Shown piece by piece: positions 7,308 through 16,878 of a DNA stretch of 64,000 nucleotides. Both the position numbers and the translations under genes were made by a program. Every line of letters begins with the position of its first letter. The stretch's first letter is position 1. Below the pieces are notes generated by a model that was given only the letters and a program-made list of their open reading frames with translations, made no database searches and was not told the DNA's origin. This DNA comes from Mixta mediterraneensis (lineage in GTDB: Bacteria; Pseudomonadota; Gammaproteobacteria; Enterobacterales; Enterobacteriaceae): assembly GCF_014946725.1 (NCBI RefSeq), contig NZ_JACFXY010000008.1, positions 124,001 through 188,000 of the forward strand. Direction: 5' to 3'.

Positions 7308-7697
7308 ATGCCTGATTATAAATTTAGTAAACGTAGTGAAAATAATCTGGTGGGAGTAAACGCCGATCTGGTGAAAATAGTACGGCTTGCGCTGACATTA
7401 ACCACTGTTGATTTTGGTATTACGGAGGGCTTGCGCAGCCGAGAGCGTCAGAAACAATTATTAGCGCAAGGGAAAAGCCAGACTATGAATAGCCGTCATA
7501 TTACGGGCCATGCGGTTGACGTAGTGGCATATCTCGGTAGTCAGGTTAGTTGGGAGTGGAAATACTACGAACAGATCGCTTCCGCATTTAAAGCAGCAGC
7601 AGCGGAACTTAATATTCCTGTTGAGTGGGGCGGAGACTGGAAAACGCTTAAAGACGGCCCCCATTTCCAATTACCACACCGGGATTATCCCGCATGA
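7308..7697 (+). CDS. Endolysin, M15-family L-alanyl-D-glutamate-type peptidase
   Basis: A 129-residue single-domain peptidase with the zinc motif SRHxxGxAxD (His64, Asp71) and the C-terminal DGPHFQL (His119), as in the VanY/T5-endolysin M15C family. It cuts the peptide stem of peptidoglycan at lysis. There is no signal peptide or cell-wall-binding domain, so it depends on a holin for release. The end overlaps the Rz gene by four bases (ATGA), a typical translational coupling. The length is normal for the family. Confidence 0.9.
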   Translation: MPDYKFSKRSENNLVGVNADLVKIVRLALTLTTVDFGITEGLRSRERQKQLLAQGKSQTMNSRHITGHAVDVVAYLGSQVSWEWKYYEQIASAFKAAAAELNIPVEWGGDWKTLKDGPHFQLPHRDYPA

Positions 7698-8176
7698 ATA
7701 TTTCATTCAGTTGGCGAACGATGGCTGTCGGAATACTGGTCGTTGGGATCGTCGTTGCGGGCCGGTTAGCGTTCCACTACCGCGAAAACTACCACCACGC
7801 CCTCGACAAGCAGCGCGAGTTTGCTCAACTGGCTGAAACCAGACAAAAAGCCATCATTGATATGCAGGCCAGACAGCGCGTTGTGGCGGATATTGATGCT
7901 AAATACACAAGAGAGCTAACAGATGCTAAGGCTACTATCAATCAGCTTGAGCGTAGCGTTAACGCTGGTACTCAGCGGCTGCGTGTCAACGCCAGTTGCA
8001 AATCCGTGTCCAGTCACACCACCACCAGCGGCCTGGATGATGGAACCCGCGCCGGACTTACAGACACCGCTCAACGGGATTATTTCACCCTCAGAAAGCG
8101 AATCGAAACAGCACGAAGTCAAATAGCAGGGTTGCAGGATTATATTCGTAATGTATGTCTTGCACCGAAAGAGTAG
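7694..8176 (+). CDS. Rz-like i-spanin
   Basis: The 160-residue protein has one N-terminal membrane anchor (about residues 8-26) followed by a long charged periplasmic helix (about 30-95) likely to form a coiled coil. This is the Rz architecture. It sits directly after the endolysin and encloses the lipoprotein Rz1 gene in another frame. Together they join inner and outer membrane and fuse them in the last step of lysis. The C-terminal tail includes two Cys residues (one near 102, one near 155). Confidence 0.88.
   Translation: MNISFSWRTMAVGILVVGIVVAGRLAFHYRENYHHALDKQREFAQLAETRQKAIIDMQARQRVVADIDAKYTRELTDAKATINQLERSVNAGTQRLRVNASCKSVSSHTTTSGLDDGTRAGLTDTAQRDYFTLRKRIETARSQIAGLQDYIRNVCLAPKE
7923..8126 (+). 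CDS. Rz1-like o-spanin lipoprotein (nested in Rz)
   Basis: A 67-residue reading frame lies wholly inside the Rz gene in another frame. The N-terminal signal ends in the lipobox LSGC with the modified Cys at residue 20. The mature part is short and Pro-rich ([11 protein letters not shown]), as in Rz1 proteins. It should be an outer-membrane lipoprotein that pairs with Rz through its C-terminus. The nested arrangement is the same as in lambda. Confidence 0.88.
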   Translation: MLRLLSISLSVALTLVLSGCVSTPVANPCPVTPPPAAWMMEPAPDLQTPLNGIISPSESESKQHEVK

Positions 8177-8190
8177 AGGAAATTTATTTT

Positions 8191-8763
8191 ATGGCAAAAA
8201 GACTCAACGCTAAGAAAGAGCTTTTTTGCCGGGAATTTATTGTTGACCTAAAAGCTGGCCCGGCAGCGATCCGGGCGGGATATAGCAAAAAAACAGCCTA
8301 TAGCGCGGGGCCTCGCCTGTTACTTGAACCTGAAGTTGTTCAGCGTATCAACCAACTGAAACAGGAACGTATAGAGCAATTAGGCGTTGATGCCAACTAC
8401 GTTTTGCTACGTCTGGTTGAAATTGATCAGATGGATACACTGGATATTCTCAATGAAGATATGACCATTAAGCCGGTAAGTGACTGGCCTTTGGTCTGGC
8501 GTCGATATTTAAGCGGTTTCGACCTGGCTGAAATGTTTGAGGGCAGGGGGGATGAGCGTGAAATGGTTGGTATCCTCAAAAAAATAAAGTGGCCTGATAA
8601 GGTGAAAAACCTTGAGTTGCTTGGTAAGCATGTGAGTGTGCAGGCATTTCGTGATCAGATTAGCAACGAACTGACAGGTGCAAACGGTGGGCCTATTCAG
8701 CATACCCATACCGCATCGGAGTTAACAGATGAACAACTTGCAGCAATCATCGGTAATCAGTAA
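8191..8763 (+). CDS. Phage terminase small subunit
   Basis: The 190-residue product starts [20 protein letters not shown] and carries the Terminase_2 N-terminal helix-turn-helix pattern ([26 protein letters not shown], here about residues 4-29). A helical middle and a polar tail follow. It recognises phage DNA and hands it to the large subunit. The ATG at 8191 is preferred over 8155, which overlaps the Rz end, because GAGG precedes it. The last 35 bases overlap the large-subunit gene, implying coupled synthesis. Confidence 0.87.
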   Translation: MAKRLNAKKELFCREFIVDLKAGPAAIRAGYSKKTAYSAGPRLLLEPEVVQRINQLKQERIEQLGVDANYVLLRLVEIDQMDTLDILNEDMTIKPVSDWPLVWRRYLSGFDLAEMFEGRGDEREMVGILKKIKWPDKVKNLELLGKHVSVQAFRDQISNELTGANGGPIQHTHTASELTDEQLAAIIGNQ

Positions 8764-10147
8764 AGAAGATGCTGCCAAAGAACTGTTAAAGCGCCGTCAT
8801 GCTCGCAGAGGTCTGCATGAATTTATTCAGTACATTAACCCAGAATATATTACCAGCCCGTTTTCTAAAACAGTTTGTGAAGCAGTGGATCAATTTCTGC
8901 TGGAGATGATGGAAGGTAAGCGTCCCGTTTTGATACTGGGTGCGCCGCCGCAACATGGAAAGTCTGATATTGTTTCTCGCTATCTTCCGGCGTACTTCTT
9001 TGGTAAATATCCTGATAAGCGTATCGGTGCTTTATCATATTCATCGGATTTAGCCGGGGATATGAATGCCGATGTGCAACGTATCATGGCATCAGATGAA
9101 TATCGGTTATTATTTCCTGAAAGCTGGTCTGGTAATAAAGCCAAAGACGGTGTAGCAGTTAAACGTAATTCTGATGGATTTGGGATAGCTAACTACAAGG
9201 GTAGCTATGTTTGTGCGGGTGTCGGTGGGCCTTTAACGGGTAAAAAAGTCGACCTTGGTATTATTGATGATCCAATAAAGAACTCTAAGGAAGCACTTAG
9301 CCCTACCACTAAAAAATCTATCTGGAACTGGTATGTTTCGACTTTTAAAACCCGTTTGTCGAAAAATAGCGGTGAAATCATTATGGCAACCCGCTGGGCT
9401 ACCGATGATTTATCCGGCCAGGTAATAGAGAAAACGCAGAAAGCTAAGGTGTTAGCCTTTCCCGCTATTAATGCGCAGGGCGAAGCGCTGGTTCCTGAAT
9501 TACACCCGCTCGATAAGCTGTTAGAGACGAAAGCTATTTTGGGCGACTATTTCTGGTCGGCAATGTACCAGCAATCGCCCAAACCGGGTGACGGACAGAT
9601 ATTCCAGGAAGGTTGGGTCAGATATTACTTACCTAAAGATCTGCCAGCCAAATTCGATACCGTTATCCACAGTTGGGATATGACCTTTAAAGACAGCGAA
9701 GGAACGGACTATGTTGTCGGCCAGGTATGGGGCAAAAAAGACGCCAACGCCTACCTGTTGTATCAGACACGCGCCCGCATGAGCTTCACACAGACGTTAA
9801 AAGCGGTTAAACGTCAGTCTGATATGTTCCCGGAAGGTCGTCGAAAATACGTTGAGGACAAAGCTAACGGGCCTGCTGTTATCGATTCGTTGAAGTCCAC
9901 GGTATCCGGCCTGATCCCTGTCGAGCCGGATGGTAGCAAAGTCGCCCGTGCTCATGCGGTAACGGCTGAGTGGGAATCAGGCAACGTACTCCTGCCACAC
10001 CCGAGTACGGCCCCCTGGATAACTGAAACCGTCGAGGAAATTACCACATTCCCGTTTGGTGCTCACGACGATACGGTTGATGCCATGACCCAGGCGCTAC
10101 GCAAGCTATACACCAAAAAAGGCAGTTTCTTTACAACGAAGAGGTAA
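8729..10147 (+). CDS. Phage terminase large subunit
   Basis: The 472-residue packaging motor has Walker [10 protein letters not shown] at 71-79, Walker B VDLGIIDD at 174-181 and the coupling segment [12 protein letters not shown]-terminal RNase-H-like nuclease follows with acidic residues in [14 protein letters not shown] (near 320) and the final [10 protein letters not shown] (near 450). It cuts concatemeric DNA and pumps it into proheads through the portal. The length and motif order are complete. Overlaps the small-subunit gene by 35 bases and is followed three bases later by the portal gene. Confidence 0.92.
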   Translation: MNNLQQSSVISKEDAAKELLKRRHARRGLHEFIQYINPEYITSPFSKTVCEAVDQFLLEMMEGKRPVLILGAPPQHGKSDIVSRYLPAYFFGKYPDKRIGALSYSSDLAGDMNADVQRIMASDEYRLLFPESWSGNKAKDGVAVKRNSDGFGIANYKGSYVCAGVGGPLTGKKVDLGIIDDPIKNSKEALSPTTKKSIWNWYVSTFKTRLSKNSGEIIMATRWATDDLSGQVIEKTQKAKVLAFPAINAQGEALVPELHPLDKLLETKAILGDYFWSAMYQQSPKPGDGQIFQEGWVRYYLPKDLPAKFDTVIHSWDMTFKDSEGTDYVVGQVWGKKDANAYLLYQTRARMSFTQTLKAVKRQSDMFPEGRRKYVEDKANGPAVIDSLKSTVSGLIPVEPDGSKVARAHAVTAEWESGNVLLPHPSTAPWITETVEEITTFPFGAHDDTVDAMTQALRKLYTKKGSFFTTKR

Positions 10148-10149
10148 CT

Positions 10150-11676
10150 ATGTGGCCGTTTAAGAGGCGTAAAAATCAGGTCGCGCCGGTTAAACGGTCG
10201 GCGTTCACCACTCAGCTTTACCCCGCACTGGCGCGTTCGGAGGGATTTAACGGTCTGGACTTACCGCAACCTGTTATTAGCGGTGTGGCGATGGACTCCA
10301 TCGATGGTTCCGTGCCTGCATTTAAAGGTGGGAATGTTTACGGTGTTCCCGAAGCACAGGCTATGTGGTACGCCAGCCAGGGCTTTATCGGCAACAATAT
10401 GTGCGCGGTGATAGCCAAACACTGGCTGGTGGATAAGGCGTGTAATATGCCCGCGCGTGATGCTATCCGGCAGGGCTATGACCTGGACTGCGACGATAAA
10501 GATGTCGCTAAATTGCTCATAAAACGCAGCAAAAAATACCGCATCAATCAGGCGATGAAAGAGTTGATCCATTTTGGTCGCGTATATGGTGGTCGTCTGG
10601 CGCTGTTTGTCGTTGAGACTTCAAACCCCAAAGAGTGGTATGAAAACCCCTTTAACATCGATGGTGTGGTCAGAGGAAGTTACAAGGGTATCAAGCAGAT
10701 CGACCCGCAGTGGGTGACGCCTGAACTGACGGAGGCCAATCTGCAAGATCCGGCAGGGCTGGATTTTTACGAACCCACGTATTACGTGATCGCCGGTCGC
10801 CGGTACCATAAATCGCATTTTGTTAAATTCGTGCCCTTCCCGGTACCGAATGTTCTCAAGCCGACCTACAACTATTTTGGCGTATCCGTGCCTGAGCGCA
10901 TCTACGAGCGCGTTTATGCCTCAGAACGTACAGCTAACGAAGCCCCTGAACTGGCGATGACCAAGCGTCTGTTGACGATGGGTATCAGCGATCTGGAAAG
11001 CGCAGATAAAGCGACCGTCAGCGAGAATATGTCCTATTTCATTGAAATGCGTGACAACTACGGCGTTCACGTTACCGGAAGTCAGGATACCGTGCAGCAG
11101 TTTGATACCTCACTGGCCGATCTCGATGCCACCATTATGACGCAATATCAACTGGTCGCGGCGGGTGCGAATGTTCCGGCCACAAAACTTCTTGGCACTA
11201 CACCGAAAGGCTTTAACGCCACGGGGGAGTACGAGGAAGCCAGCTATCGCGAGGAACTGGAGAGTATTCAGTCGAACGACCTTGAAGAACTGTTACAGCG
11301 CCATTTCGATATGTTGTTGCGTAGCGCGGGCCTGCCCGTTGTTGAGGTCAGTATCAACTGGAAACCGCTGGATAGCCCGACCGCAGCAGAATATGCCGAT
11401 ATTGAACTGAAACAGGCACAAACAGCCTCTGCATATGCTACAGCCGGAGCCATTGACGGCTACGACATTCGTAAAAAGCTGGCGGCGGATAAAGAGTCGA
11501 GTTACTACGGGCTGGACATGACCGATGAAGAAGAAAATCAGATTCCGGGAGAATCGGGCGCGATGGGCGGCATCCCGTCAGGCGGTAATGAAGGGGAAAC
11601 CGCTGGCCTATCCAGCCGCCCCGGCAACACGCTACAGCCAGGCTATGTCGCAACTGGTGCGCCAGATGATAGCTGA
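10150..11676 (+). CDS. Phage portal protein (DUF1073 family)
   Basis: The 508-residue protein shows the DUF1073 pattern: WYASQGFIGNNMCAVIAKHWLVDKAC near residue 75, GRVYGGRLALFVV near 145, and the C-terminal TTPKGFNATGEYEEASYREELESIQ near 350. As portal it forms the ring at the capsid vertex for DNA entry and exit. A Gly/Pro/Ser-rich tail after residue 460 is probably disordered. That tail is encoded in DNA that also encodes the start of the next protein in another frame (152-base overlap), which may explain its composition. Confidence 0.88.
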   Translation: MWPFKRRKNQVAPVKRSAFTTQLYPALARSEGFNGLDLPQPVISGVAMDSIDGSVPAFKGGNVYGVPEAQAMWYASQGFIGNNMCAVIAKHWLVDKACNMPARDAIRQGYDLDCDDKDVAKLLIKRSKKYRINQAMKELIHFGRVYGGRLALFVVETSNPKEWYENPFNIDGVVRGSYKGIKQIDPQWVTPELTEANLQDPAGLDFYEPTYYVIAGRRYHKSHFVKFVPFPVPNVLKPTYNYFGVSVPERIYERVYASERTANEAPELAMTKRLLTMGISDLESADKATVSENMSYFIEMRDNYGVHVTGSQDTVQQFDTSLADLDATIMTQYQLVAAGANVPATKLLGTTPKGFNATGEYEEASYREELESIQSNDLEELLQRHFDMLLRSAGLPVVEVSINWKPLDSPTAAEYADIELKQAQTASAYATAGAIDGYDIRKKLAADKESSYYGLDMTDEEENQIPGESGAMGGIPSGGNEGETAGLSSRPGNTLQPGYVATGAPDDS

Positions 11677-12379
11677 CTATCAGGCAACCTTTACCCAACT
11701 GAATGACGACTTTGCGCCGGTTGGTATGGATGCCAGCGTTGCCAGCCAGACCCGTATCTGGCTGAACCGCCTGAAACGTAAATGGGACGGTATTTTCAAC
11801 AAAAAAGCGGCAGAAATAGCGGATAAGTTTGTTTCCCAGACCGATCTGGCCGCGCAACGCAACCTGGACGATTCACTAAAAACGCTATCCGGGGGGCTGA
11901 CAATAAAGACGCCAGATATGCCGGGTGAGATGAAAGAGCGTTTAACCGCTGCCACCGCAGAGAACGTCGCGCTGATTAAAACCATTCCTGAACAGATTCA
12001 TCGCAGGATTGAAGGCGCTGCGCTGCGATCCGTCAGCCACCCAGGCGAGGGAGCCAAAACCCTTCTCGACGAAATCAGGCAAACCGGCACGGTGACAGAA
12101 AAACGGGCGCAGTTTATCGCTGTGGATCAGAGCCGGAAAATCACCACGGTATCTAACTATGAGCGGATGAAATCAGCCGGTATCCGTAAAGCAGTCTGGC
12201 ATCACTCAGCCGGTAGCGCTGAACCCAGAGAACTGCATCTCAGGTTAGACGGCCAGACGTTCGATCTGGATAACCCTCCTGTTATTGATGAAAAAACCGG
12301 TCAGCGTGGCCTACCCGGTACGTTGCCTAATTGCAAATGCTTCTGGACGCCGGTTGTGGATTTTGGTGACACCTCATGA
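11525..12379 (+). CDS. Head morphogenesis protein (Mu gpF-like minor capsid)
   Basis: The 284-residue protein has the C-terminal gpF-like domain with [34 protein letters not shown] and the ending [13 protein letters not shown] (paired Cys), typical of PF04233. It is a minor head protein acting in prohead assembly. The start at 11525 lies 152 bases inside the portal gene. The N-terminal 50 residues are very basic ([18 protein letters not shown]) and unlike the domain. A later start is possible, for instance Met41 near 11645, which would reduce the overlap. Confidence 0.82.
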   Translation: MKKKIRFRENRARWAASRQAVMKGKPLAYPAAPATRYSQAMSQLVRQMIADYQATFTQLNDDFAPVGMDASVASQTRIWLNRLKRKWDGIFNKKAAEIADKFVSQTDLAAQRNLDDSLKTLSGGLTIKTPDMPGEMKERLTAATAENVALIKTIPEQIHRRIEGAALRSVSHPGEGAKTLLDEIRQTGTVTEKRAQFIAVDQSRKITTVSNYERMKSAGIRKAVWHHSAGSAEPRELHLRLDGQTFDLDNPPVIDEKTGQRGLPGTLPNCKCFWTPVVDFGDTS

Positions 12380-13665
12380 ACGAAACTAAACGAACGTATG
12401 ACCTCAATGGCTGGCTGGAAGTAAAAGACAACCCCATCTCAAAAGTTGGGGTTTTTGATTATCTGGGGGCTGAAATTAATGCTCCTGACCCCAGCCGTAT
12501 CTATCGTGTCTATCGACCGGAGGAGGAGCTACGTAGCATCGATACGATTAACTCTTTCCGGCTGATGCCCTTCATTGATGAGCACGAAATGCTGGGTAAA
12601 GACGCCACCCCTGCTGAGAAAAAAGGGATACAGGGCGTCATTGGTGAAAATATCTGGTTCGATTACCCCTACTTACGGGGAAACATCAAAATTCTATCTA
12701 ACTCCGCCCTGAGCAATATCAGCAGCGGAAAAATAGATTTATCTCCCGGCTATCGATGCCGCTATGACTTCACCCCTGGCAATTTCAACGGCCAGCCCTA
12801 TGACGCTGTTCAGCGGCATATCAGAGCAAACCACCTTGCGCTGGTGGACGAGGGGCGAACTGGCCCCGATGTCTCCGTGCAGGATCACGTTATAACCATA
12901 GATACCAAGGAACTCATTCGCATGAATCCAGATGATGACAAAAACAAGCCCACAACTGATGACGGTGGTTTTACCCCCGAACAGGTTGAGCAAATCAAAC
13001 AGATTGTTGTGGCAGCGCTGGCGGCGGGTAAGCCAACTACGGACGATCCCGATCCGACTGCACCCGCAGACCCTGCTGACCCCGTTGATCCGGCAGCAGC
13101 AACCGAAGGGGCAGCAGCGGCAGAAGAAGGCGCGGAGGCGGCGGTAGAAGCGGCTGAGGCAGCATCGGAGGCAGCAGAAACCGGGGAGCCTGGCGCTATC
13201 GAAAATGCTGAAACGGCTATCGAGTCGGCAGAATCGGCTATCGAGGAGGCGAAAGAGCATCTCGACCAGGCTACCACTGACAGTCTCAGTCGTCGGCTTA
13301 AACGCCTGCGCAGAAGTATTGGCACGGTTGATACCATCGCCGCGCTGAAACGCAAGGTGGCAAAACTGGAGAAAAGCAAACCGACAATGGATACCGGTGC
13401 GTTGCTGAAACAAATCGGTGCCCGCGATGAACTGGCGCGTAAGTTAACGCCATTCGTTGGTGTGTTCGATCATGCGCCCATGACTGCGCAACAGGTCGCA
13501 GAATATGGCGTTGAAAAGCTGGGTATCCAGTGTGGTAAAGGCACTGAGGCTATCGCGCTTGATGCGTGGATGCAGGGACGAGTACCGGATTCCCAAAAGC
13601 CGTCTGTTGCGATGGATAAGGCCGTCAGCAACCAGTCAATTTTAGATAAATGGGGCGATAAATAA
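12376..13665 (+). CDS. DUF2213 prohead-protease-like protein with C-terminal scaffold
   Basis: The 429-residue protein has an N-terminal DUF2213 domain (about 1-170; motifs [11 protein letters not shown] and [21 protein letters not shown]), taken to be a maturation protease in related phages. After residue 180 comes a low-complexity Ala/Glu/Pro stretch (about 215-300) and a helical tail, which resembles a scaffold. An internal ATG at 12922 (Met183) with AAGGA upstream could give a separate scaffold product, as lambda C/Nu3 does. The start overlaps the previous gene by four bases (ATGA). Confidence 0.8.
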   Translation: MNETKRTYDLNGWLEVKDNPISKVGVFDYLGAEINAPDPSRIYRVYRPEEELRSIDTINSFRLMPFIDEHEMLGKDATPAEKKGIQGVIGENIWFDYPYLRGNIKILSNSALSNISSGKIDLSPGYRCRYDFTPGNFNGQPYDAVQRHIRANHLALVDEGRTGPDVSVQDHVITIDTKELIRMNPDDDKNKPTTDDGGFTPEQVEQIKQIVVAALAAGKPTTDDPDPTAPADPADPVDPAAATEGAAAAEEGAEAAVEAAEAASEAAETGEPGAIENAETAIESAESAIEEAKEHLDQATTDSLSRRLKRLRRSIGTVDTIAALKRKVAKLEKSKPTMDTGALLKQIGARDELARKLTPFVGVFDHAPMTAQQVAEYGVEKLGIQCGKGTEAIALDAWMQGRVPDSQKPSVAMDKAVSNQSILDKWGDK

Positions 13666-14162
13666 TGGCAATCCCGAAATCTGTAGCAAACGGCATGATC
13701 TCCGGCGTAGTCGGTGAAGTCAGCCACTTTGGCCCACTTCGCGCCACCAGTGCCGTTCTGGACTCAGCCGACGAAAAAAAGAATCTGTTTGGTCTGGCCT
13801 ATACCTACAAAGATGCCAGTGTTGAATCTGTGCAGCCGGGCGGTAATGGGGCGTTTGCGGGGATCATGATTAACCCGAAAGCGTATCGTATTGAGACCGA
13901 ATATGCCCGCAACGGGACACAGGGTGAGTTTCTCACTATGGGGGAGGTTTACGTCGAAGTTAGCGAATCTGCTGGCGCAATTAACATGCCGGTGGTGTTT
14001 AACGCTGACGGTGAACTGACCGCTAAAGCCACACTGGACGCCGGAGATAAAGTGATTGGCTTTGTGTCACGCCACGTTGGTTCTGCTGAACCCCCCCATC
14101 TCTGCCTTGTTCGCCTGACCGAGATCCCGTACCCAACCCCTGCACCAACTGGAGATGCCTGA
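13665..14162 (+). CDS. Capsid cement/decoration-like structural protein
   Basis: The 165-residue beta-rich protein begins [24 protein letters not shown] and contains EYARNGTQGEFLTMGEVYVEV, a pattern seen in capsid-stabilising (gp24/cement) proteins located just before the major capsid gene. It would bind the outside of the shell after expansion. The start overlaps the previous stop by one base. Function rests on family resemblance and on its place before the major capsid gene. Confidence 0.75.
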   Translation: MAIPKSVANGMISGVVGEVSHFGPLRATSAVLDSADEKKNLFGLAYTYKDASVESVQPGGNGAFAGIMINPKAYRIETEYARNGTQGEFLTMGEVYVEVSESAGAINMPVVFNADGELTAKATLDAGDKVIGFVSRHVGSAEPPHLCLVRLTEIPYPTPAPTGDA

Positions 14163-14163
14163 T

Positions 14164-15231
14164 ATGGCCCTGAGCAAAGAAAAATTTTATATGTCGGGCC
14201 GCGAGATCCGCAGACGCGGGCCGCTGAATATTAAGCCCGATCAGAAGTGGACATACAACGAGCTGGGGCAACTTGGCTTTGGTGGTCTGGCGGCGATGGA
14301 CTCCGCGTTAACCGGCCCTGCGGTAAGCGGTGGTCTTATTCATCGTGAAATGCTGCAACATGTTTTACCAGGTCTTATCCGCACGGCGACCCGTGTTCGT
14401 GTTCTGGATGAAATTACCGGGGTAATGAACGCGGGTGAGTGGCACGATGAAGAGATCATACTGAACGTGGCAACGCCCGTTGGTAAACCAGAACTGTACG
14501 GTGACTACACCAATATCCCGCTGGCTTCCTATGCGCAGGATCAGGAACGTCGCGGCATTGTGCGTTTTGAGCAAGGTTTCCAGGTCGGTAAGCTGGAGGA
14601 GGCTCGACAGTCGGCGGCGGGTTTCGAGGCTGCAGCAGAAAAACGCGTTGCTGCTACTGAGTCACTGGAGCAGGGGCGTGAACGAGTCGGCTATCAGGGT
14701 TTTAACAGCCCGACTACCCGTGTTTTTGGGTTGTTAAACGATCCGAACCTCCCGGCTTATGAAACTGCAACCAAGCCCTGGCTGACGGCCACGTTCGACG
14801 AGATTACGAAGGACATTACCGATATGTTCTCACGTCTCGAAACGAACTCTGGTGGCATCATCCGCGACGATATGCCTATCACGCTGACGCTTCCGCTGGG
14901 GTTCCGTTCAGCGTTAGGTAAAGCGAACCCGGTCGCCAAAGGTGAAACCGTCAAAGAGTGGATCAACAACAACTATCCCAATATGCGGCAGGTCTTTTCA
15001 CCCGAATTCAAAGGTGCGAATGGCGGGGCAAATATTGCCTATATGTTTGCCGATAGCGTGGATGATGGTTCTACCGCAACCAGTGCAACAATTTTGCAGG
15101 TTGTGCCGGTGAAATACCAGTTGCTGGGGTCTGAGAATCAGATCAAGGGCTATCTGGAAGATGCCACTAATGCCACTGCTGGTGTCATTGTCACCCGTCC
15201 CTGGGCGATCACCCGCCTGACCGGCCTCTGA
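14164..15231 (+). CDS. Major capsid protein (DUF2184 family)
   Basis: The 355-residue protein matches the DUF2184 major capsid family in its middle and C-terminal parts (GFNSPTTRVFGLLNDPNLPAY near 185, PVKYQLLGSENQIKGYLEDATNATAGVIVTRPWAI at the end). It forms the icosahedral shell. The ATG at 14164 is chosen over 14155 because GGAG lies 9 bases before it and directly abuts the other. It begins immediately after the cement gene stop. A hairpin (agccctca/gagggct at 15237-15254) follows the stop and may tune downstream expression. Confidence 0.9.
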   Translation: MALSKEKFYMSGREIRRRGPLNIKPDQKWTYNELGQLGFGGLAAMDSALTGPAVSGGLIHREMLQHVLPGLIRTATRVRVLDEITGVMNAGEWHDEEIILNVATPVGKPELYGDYTNIPLASYAQDQERRGIVRFEQGFQVGKLEEARQSAAGFEAAAEKRVAATESLEQGRERVGYQGFNSPTTRVFGLLNDPNLPAYETATKPWLTATFDEITKDITDMFSRLETNSGGIIRDDMPITLTLPLGFRSALGKANPVAKGETVKEWINNNYPNMRQVFSPEFKGANGGANIAYMFADSVDDGSTATSATILQVVPVKYQLLGSENQIKGYLEDATNATAGVIVTRPWAITRLTGL

Positions 15232-15273
15232 TAACAGCCCTCAATTTGAGGGCTTAATCTTTAAGGATTCCCC

Positions 15274-15618
15274 ATGTCTATCTACGTTTATTCCACGCTT
15301 TCCAGTGATCAAAATTACGCACTGGAAGCGGGTGGAACGGTATTTATTGCCGGAAAAGCCAATATCATGACCAGGCAAATGTACACCCCGCGTGGTCGTG
15401 TTACCGATATTACCGACGAGCAGTACGTCCTGCTTAGAAAGAACCATGTTTTTCAGCTACATGAAAAAAATGGGTTTATCGCGGTTGAAGAAATAAAAGC
15501 CGATCCCGAAAAAGTGGCGACGAATATGGAAGCCAGCGACCTGTCAGCGCCAGATACGCCTGAATCTCTTGAAGCCGAAAATAAAGAGGTTCCGAAAAAC
15601 AACAAAAAAGGTAAATGA
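15274..15618 (+). CDS. Small phage head-region protein, unknown
   Basis: A 114-residue protein: a beta-rich N-terminal 75 residues (MSIYVYSTLSSDQNYALEAG, GRVTDITDEQYVLLRKNHVF) and a polar, Lys/Glu-rich unstructured tail. AAGGA precedes the ATG. It lies between the major capsid and DUF4054 genes, where myophages carry small head-completion or decoration proteins. I cannot name the family. The stop overlaps the next start by four bases, so it belongs to the same operon. Confidence 0.75.
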   Translation: MSIYVYSTLSSDQNYALEAGGTVFIAGKANIMTRQMYTPRGRVTDITDEQYVLLRKNHVFQLHEKNGFIAVEEIKADPEKVATNMEASDLSAPDTPESLEAENKEVPKNNKKGK

Positions 15619-16055
15619 TTATGGATGCTGGCACCTTTCCCCTCGAAGCGTTTCGTGTTCTTTACCCGCAGTTTAACGATGTGCCTGCTGATGACCTTTT
15701 TATTATTGCAAAATCAGCAACCTGTTATTTCTCAGAATGTCAGGGGATCTGCACCAGTGAACTGTGGATGCTGGTGGTTGCACATATGTTGATGCTGCGT
15801 CAGATGGCGGCTAAAGGAGAATCCCCTTCAGGGGCGGTGACCAGCGCCACGATCGATAAAGTGAGCGTATCATTTGCTGCCCCGCCGACGAGTTCAAACT
15901 GGTCACACTGGTACAACCTGACGCCATTCGGCCAGCAATATCTGGCGTTGATTAAACGCTGTAGTGTACCGCGCTATATCGGTGGCATGGGAGAACGTGC
16001 GGCCTTTCGTAGCGTGGGTGGCCGGTTTCCGATGCGCGGGAGGCTGAAACGATGA
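15615..16055 (+). CDS. Head-tail adaptor, DUF4054-like
   Basis: The 146-residue protein begins with a helical segment (FPLEAFRVLYPQFNDVPADDLFIIAKSATCYFSE) and ends in the GQQYLALIKRCSVPRYIGG stretch typical of DUF4054 and related head-completion adaptors. These sit under the portal and connect it to the neck. The beginning (ATGATTATG) overlaps the previous stop and the end overlaps the next start by four bases. Confidence 0.8.
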   Translation: MIMDAGTFPLEAFRVLYPQFNDVPADDLFIIAKSATCYFSECQGICTSELWMLVVAHMLMLRQMAAKGESPSGAVTSATIDKVSVSFAAPPTSSNWSHWYNLTPFGQQYLALIKRCSVPRYIGGMGERAAFRSVGGRFPMRGRLKR

Positions 16056-16510
16056 GTAATTTTGCCGGGCTGAAAGCGGTCTACGATGAACTGAACAAAA
16101 AGCAGTTGAAGATCGGATTTTTTGAGCACAGTAAATACCCTGACGGTACGCCGATTGCTTATGTCGCGGCCATTCAGGAACTTGGGTATCCGGCTGGCGG
16201 CATCCCGCCCCGGCCTTTCCTGCGTCCGGCAATGACAGAGAATGCCGCTGGTTACAAAAATCTCATCTCGCAAGCCGTTAATGCTTCTGTTGCAGGCAGT
16301 ATTGCGCTTAACGATGGGTTGAATCAGATTGGAGCCAAAGCTGCGGGGGATGTAAAGAATGCCATCCGTACCCTGACAACGCCTCCGCTGGATACATCCA
16401 CCATCCGGGGCAGAGCCAGAAGACACAGCAAAGGTAAAGCCTCAACAAAACCGCTGGTAGATACCGGACAGATGTTGCAGACGGTCACTTATACAGTGGA
16501 GGACAAATAA
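16052..16510 (+). CDS. HK97 gp10-like head closure/tail-completion protein
   Basis: The 152-residue protein has the pattern of HK97-gp10-type neck proteins: an N-terminal strand-helix unit (LKIGFFEHSKYPDGTPIAYVAAIQELG), PPRPFLRPAM near residue 55, and the C-terminal KPLVDTGQMLQTVTY. The final motif (LvDTGxL) is characteristic. It would act in the neck between connector and tail. Start and end overlap neighbours by a few bases. Confidence 0.8.
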   Translation: MSNFAGLKAVYDELNKKQLKIGFFEHSKYPDGTPIAYVAAIQELGYPAGGIPPRPFLRPAMTENAAGYKNLISQAVNASVAGSIALNDGLNQIGAKAAGDVKNAIRTLTTPPLDTSTIRGRARRHSKGKASTKPLVDTGQMLQTVTYTVEDK

Positions 16511-16878
16511 TGTTTGGCAATCTCTACAATGTGGCCGCACGGGTGATCCCACAGCAGACGGCTTTCTGGTATCGGTTTAAGTCGCGCACTACAGACGACC
16601 TTGGCAAATGGGTAGCGCAGTACCATTCGCCCGAACCGGTCACGGGTAGCTGGCAGGCGGTGGATACGCAGGATGTACAGGAAATGGGGCTGGTGACCGG
16701 CAAAGTTTATCGGCGGCTCTACACTTCGCACGATATTCACGCCATCCAGCGGGGGGATGCACCGGATTATCTGGTGTTCAACGGCAAGCGCTATGACGTC
16801 ACTGGTGATGCAGACTGGTACGCGCAGGACGGCTGGAAGTCTGTTCTTTGCATTGAGGCTGGAAGCTATGACGGATAA
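16510..16878 (+). CDS. Small neck/collar-region phage protein
   Basis: A 122-residue beta-rich protein with DYLVFNGKRYDVTGDADWYAQDGWKSVLC near its end, the sort of fold seen in head-closure or stopper proteins. It shares its first base with the stop of the gp10-like gene and its last 11 bases with the next gene. The place between gp10-like and tail-terminator genes suggests a neck or collar component. I cannot assign a firm family. Confidence 0.72.
   Translation: MFGNLYNVAARVIPQQTAFWYRFKSRTTDDLGKWVAQYHSPEPVTGSWQAVDTQDVQEMGLVTGKVYRRLYTSHDIHAIQRGDAPDYLVFNGKRYDVTGDADWYAQDGWKSVLCIEAGSYDG

Noticed and set aside
12739..13413. Long minus-strand frames opposite the scaffold region
   Set aside because: They mirror the Ala/Glu-rich repeats of the plus-strand gene, giving Ser/Ala- or Cys/Arg-rich nonsense.
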